From Terfezia claveryi (Eukaryota; Ascomycota; Pezizomycetes; Pezizales; Pezizaceae), in contig WHUX01000007.1 of NCBI GenBank assembly GCA_015179025.1, positions 620,001 through 684,000 of the forward strand: DNA of 64,000 bases. The letters are read 5' to 3'. Both the position numbers and the translations under genes were made by a program. Under the pieces are notes generated by a model. That model was not told the origin of the DNA, did no database searches, and was given only the letters and a program-made list of their open reading frames with translations. Shown in pieces: positions 61,493-64,000 of the stretch (its first letter is position 1; every line of letters starts with the position of its first letter).

Positions 61493-62498
61493 AATTGATT
61501 TTTGCTGGGTGAGTGCGGTGCTTTTGGGTTGTAGTTGGATACGTAAAAAGTCATATTCTGGGTGAGCTTATGGACCGGATTTAAAAGTGGAGGGAACGGC
61601 TGAAACCAAGATCTAGAATTCATAAACGCCTCTTATGTAAATTACCCTGCCAGGATACATATATCATATATATATGCCACGAATCAAAAAAAGCATTATA
61701 TATAACAACCACATTAGTAAGAATTAAAACTGGCAAATCTCAAAATGAGGACCAACAAAAACTAAACCGACTTGCCGGTTCCAACTACTCCGTACATCCG
61801 ATATCCTTGCCAACCGGCTGTGGCGGCACCGAGCAGATGATCGTCGTTGGTATCGTGTCTTGGAATGGAAGTATTTGAAATTCTGTGTAATGCACATTAT
61901 GTCTCCAGATGTTCATATGTACATAGCTTTTAGTTTCGTGAAGTTTACAGAGAGGGGGGAAACTCTATTAGATATTACGCTTATGATTTATTTGGGACAA
62001 ACGTACGAAAAGTTCGCAAACATAGAACTAACCACCACTGCGCCTAATTTAAAACGATACAATATCGTTCTAGGCGGACATAGGAGTTATTTACCGCTAA
62101 CTTAAGGTCAAAAAACAAAGTACTCCACAAGGCTTAGATCTCTATTTTTTTGCCTTACCTTACACCAATTCAGGCTTGGGGGACATCTGTCTGGAAGGAC
62201 ATCTCCAAACAGTCGGGGTTTGCTAGTTCTGTAGAGCTTAAGGATTAGCTACGCTCCGGATCTGAGTAGCCGACTTAAAAAAGAAACTTTACTGAAGCAG
62301 GGAAAGAGGGCGATTGGATTGCCCGTTTACCGGACGGTAGGTATAAGTGCTGTTCAGCATGAATTAGGTATTGTCTTATGAGAAAATACTTAGAGCATGT
62401 TGAAGAAGCTTTCTATATTCTTTCAGAGGATATTTTATGGCTGGTACTATGAGCGATCGAGTTTATTCTGTACTACTAAGTAAGACCGTTTTTTTTTT
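61493..62498. other. intergenic; promoter side of the PPxY gene, otherwise nothing recognised
   Basis: The first ~130 bp should include the leader of the minus-strand gene. Beyond that the DNA is AT-rich; an 81-codon plus frame (61860-62105) lacks an ATG at its start and any family signal. A 7-bp-arm hairpin AACGATA-CAA-TATCGTT lies near 62053. Confidence 0.45.
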
Positions 62499-64000
62499 TT
62501 ACAATTCTCGAATGAGGTTTGCCCCAGTCCGGGCCCTTGCCTGCTGGGGTTTCACCAATGTCAAACTCCATCCCAGACTGAAGTAGAGTTGACCTGCAAC
62601 TGTCTCGAAACGTTGTATCGTGTAACAGATAAATGGGTAAGTTGGAATATCCTTACATGGATGGATCTTACCCTTCTTCTCGCCTGCTGGCGGCGTGCGG
62701 GGACATAGGGGTGGGGATATTCCTTGTACTCTTGGTGAGGACACTACAAATCCTTCCTCAAGTAAGGGTAAAGGGCTTTGTAAACTTAATAGTATGCTAT
62801 CGCCACCGCAAATTTCTCGAGCTTATCAATGTAGTGACTTATGTCTAGACCATCAAAATGAATTCGTGCTCCGTGGCAGGACCATAGTCCAGTGGGTGTT
62901 GAACATGCGGATCCGATGGACTTACCCTGAAACCTAGACTCGACGGGGGTTAACGGGCCAGGGGACTGTTCCAATACAAATTAGGTAGGTTGGTTCCTTT
63001 CCAGGGTGTTTCACTACCTGGTCGAATACTTTACCTATGTTGGTTACAAAAGAAGCATTTCTTCCGCTTGAGTCAGACTGCTGTATATCTTGGAGTTATA
63101 GGATTATCAACACGATATGGCACGGTGATTCCCAGGCCCAGAACTGAAACTCGAATGGCTTGAGCCAGCGTTGAAGTGTATGCTGGCGCAATTGATAATG
63201 TACTATATCATTGTATGTTGAATTAAGTGCTCAATCCTGCTATTTTACCTCCGCTTTGGTACTTCTACCCCGTCTCCGGAGGGACTCTTGGAATGCCAAA
63301 ATTGTCTCTAGCATACACGAATATATTCAACATACTATAGTGCCAAGAGCCTTCGACTTCTTTCACAAAGCAACAAAATACACTATAATTCTCCTGATAG
63401 TATCTTTCTCTGCGTGTGCATGGTGATAGTCTTCACCCAATGCTGCCTTATAGAAGGGAATTGGGATATCTTCCTGCAAGGCCGAAAAATGCATCAACTC
63501 GACGGCCTTCTTCTACTCGACCATCAGTGTTCAATATTATGACTGACGTTTGGATTCTATTTCTGCTAGTCAAGATCCTTCGAGGGCAAGAATGGAGAAG
63601 GTGGCATTGATTGGGGTCTTTATTATGGGTTATCCAGAGAGCAAGGATTCTTTATACGATGCTGTTCCGATTTATGTAAGATTACAAGGTTATGCAGCGG
63701 AGGAATCGTAAAGAGAATTGTTCGTGTATATTCAAAGAGGAGAGCTATCAAAGGTATCGCTATAGACTTATATCCAAAGAGATGTTTTTCCTGCGTACTT
63801 TCCGGCTCTTTTATCCTTCGCAGTCCTTTCCCAATTGCCTTAATGCGGAATCCTGGTATCCCCTTGCATTCCCAATTGCCTTCTTTTGGTTGCTTACTTC
63901 CCGTGACCCTTTATGGGTACTAGCGAGAGTTATTCACAACATTCTCCCTAACTCGAGCATCTAATCAAACTCAGCTAATTCTTCTTCAGTCATTGGGAAC
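62499..64000. other. unresolved region; possible decayed coding pieces
   Basis: On the minus strand two adjacent frames contain protein-like pieces: SACSTPTGLWSCHGARIHFD and ISHYIDKLEKFAVA at 62974-62786, and QRFETVAGQLYFSLGWSLTL at 62744-62499. On the plus strand ATG 62633 opens 71 codons with one hydrophobic stretch, and ATG 63592 opens 39 codons (MEKVALIGVFIMGYPESKDS). None can be joined into a gene with confidence; they may be relics or chance. Confidence 0.2.

Overview
The window looks like nuclear DNA of a filamentous ascomycete (Pezizomycotina). The signs are short GT-AG introns of about 50-85 bp with CTRAC-like branch sites, a MYND-finger protein of fungal type, low-complexity disordered proteins with a KENIPP-type stretch, and long intergenic DNA dotted with the CCTAGGTAGG / TACCTACC motif common in these genomes. 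I cannot name the species. I found no prokaryotic features, no CRISPR array, no rRNA and no convincing tRNA.

Layout. (1) 0-2.1 kb: a possible 3' end of a gene, then a two-exon MYND zinc-finger gene (443-2027, +). (2) 2.2-2.8 kb: a 620-bp non-autonomous inverted-repeat element (MITE-like) with perfect 25-bp termini, just past the MYND stop. (3) 2.8-47.6 kb: a gene desert of almost 45 kb with no transposase or polymerase frames. The one gene I can defend inside it is a two-exon gene for a 65-residue Cys-rich protein (22850-23104, +). It sits behind a long pyrimidine-rich leader and before a T-rich trailer, and this 21.9-27 kb zone differs in texture from the rest of the desert. A few weak candidates are listed with low confidence. 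(4) 47.6-50.5 kb: a two-exon gene for a ~936-residue, largely disordered, basic/Ser-rich protein. (5) 53.5-60.2 kb: the most unusual locus. A ~4-kb coding relic, broken by several frameshifts and stops and carrying scattered L-W motifs, runs directly, in the same final frame and across a single TAA, into a clean 901-codon open frame with about 24 [LM]W motifs. (6) 61.17-61.49 kb, minus strand: a 107-residue single-pass membrane protein with three PPxY motifs on the predicted cytosolic side. It converges on the LW-repeat gene. (7) 61.5-64 kb: nothing secure.

The genes do not form a recognisable cluster or pathway. The points of interest are the half-dead LW-repeat gene, the tiny spliced Cys-rich gene isolated in a desert, and the PPxY membrane protein, which resembles in layout the adaptors of Rsp5/Nedd4-type ubiquitin ligases.
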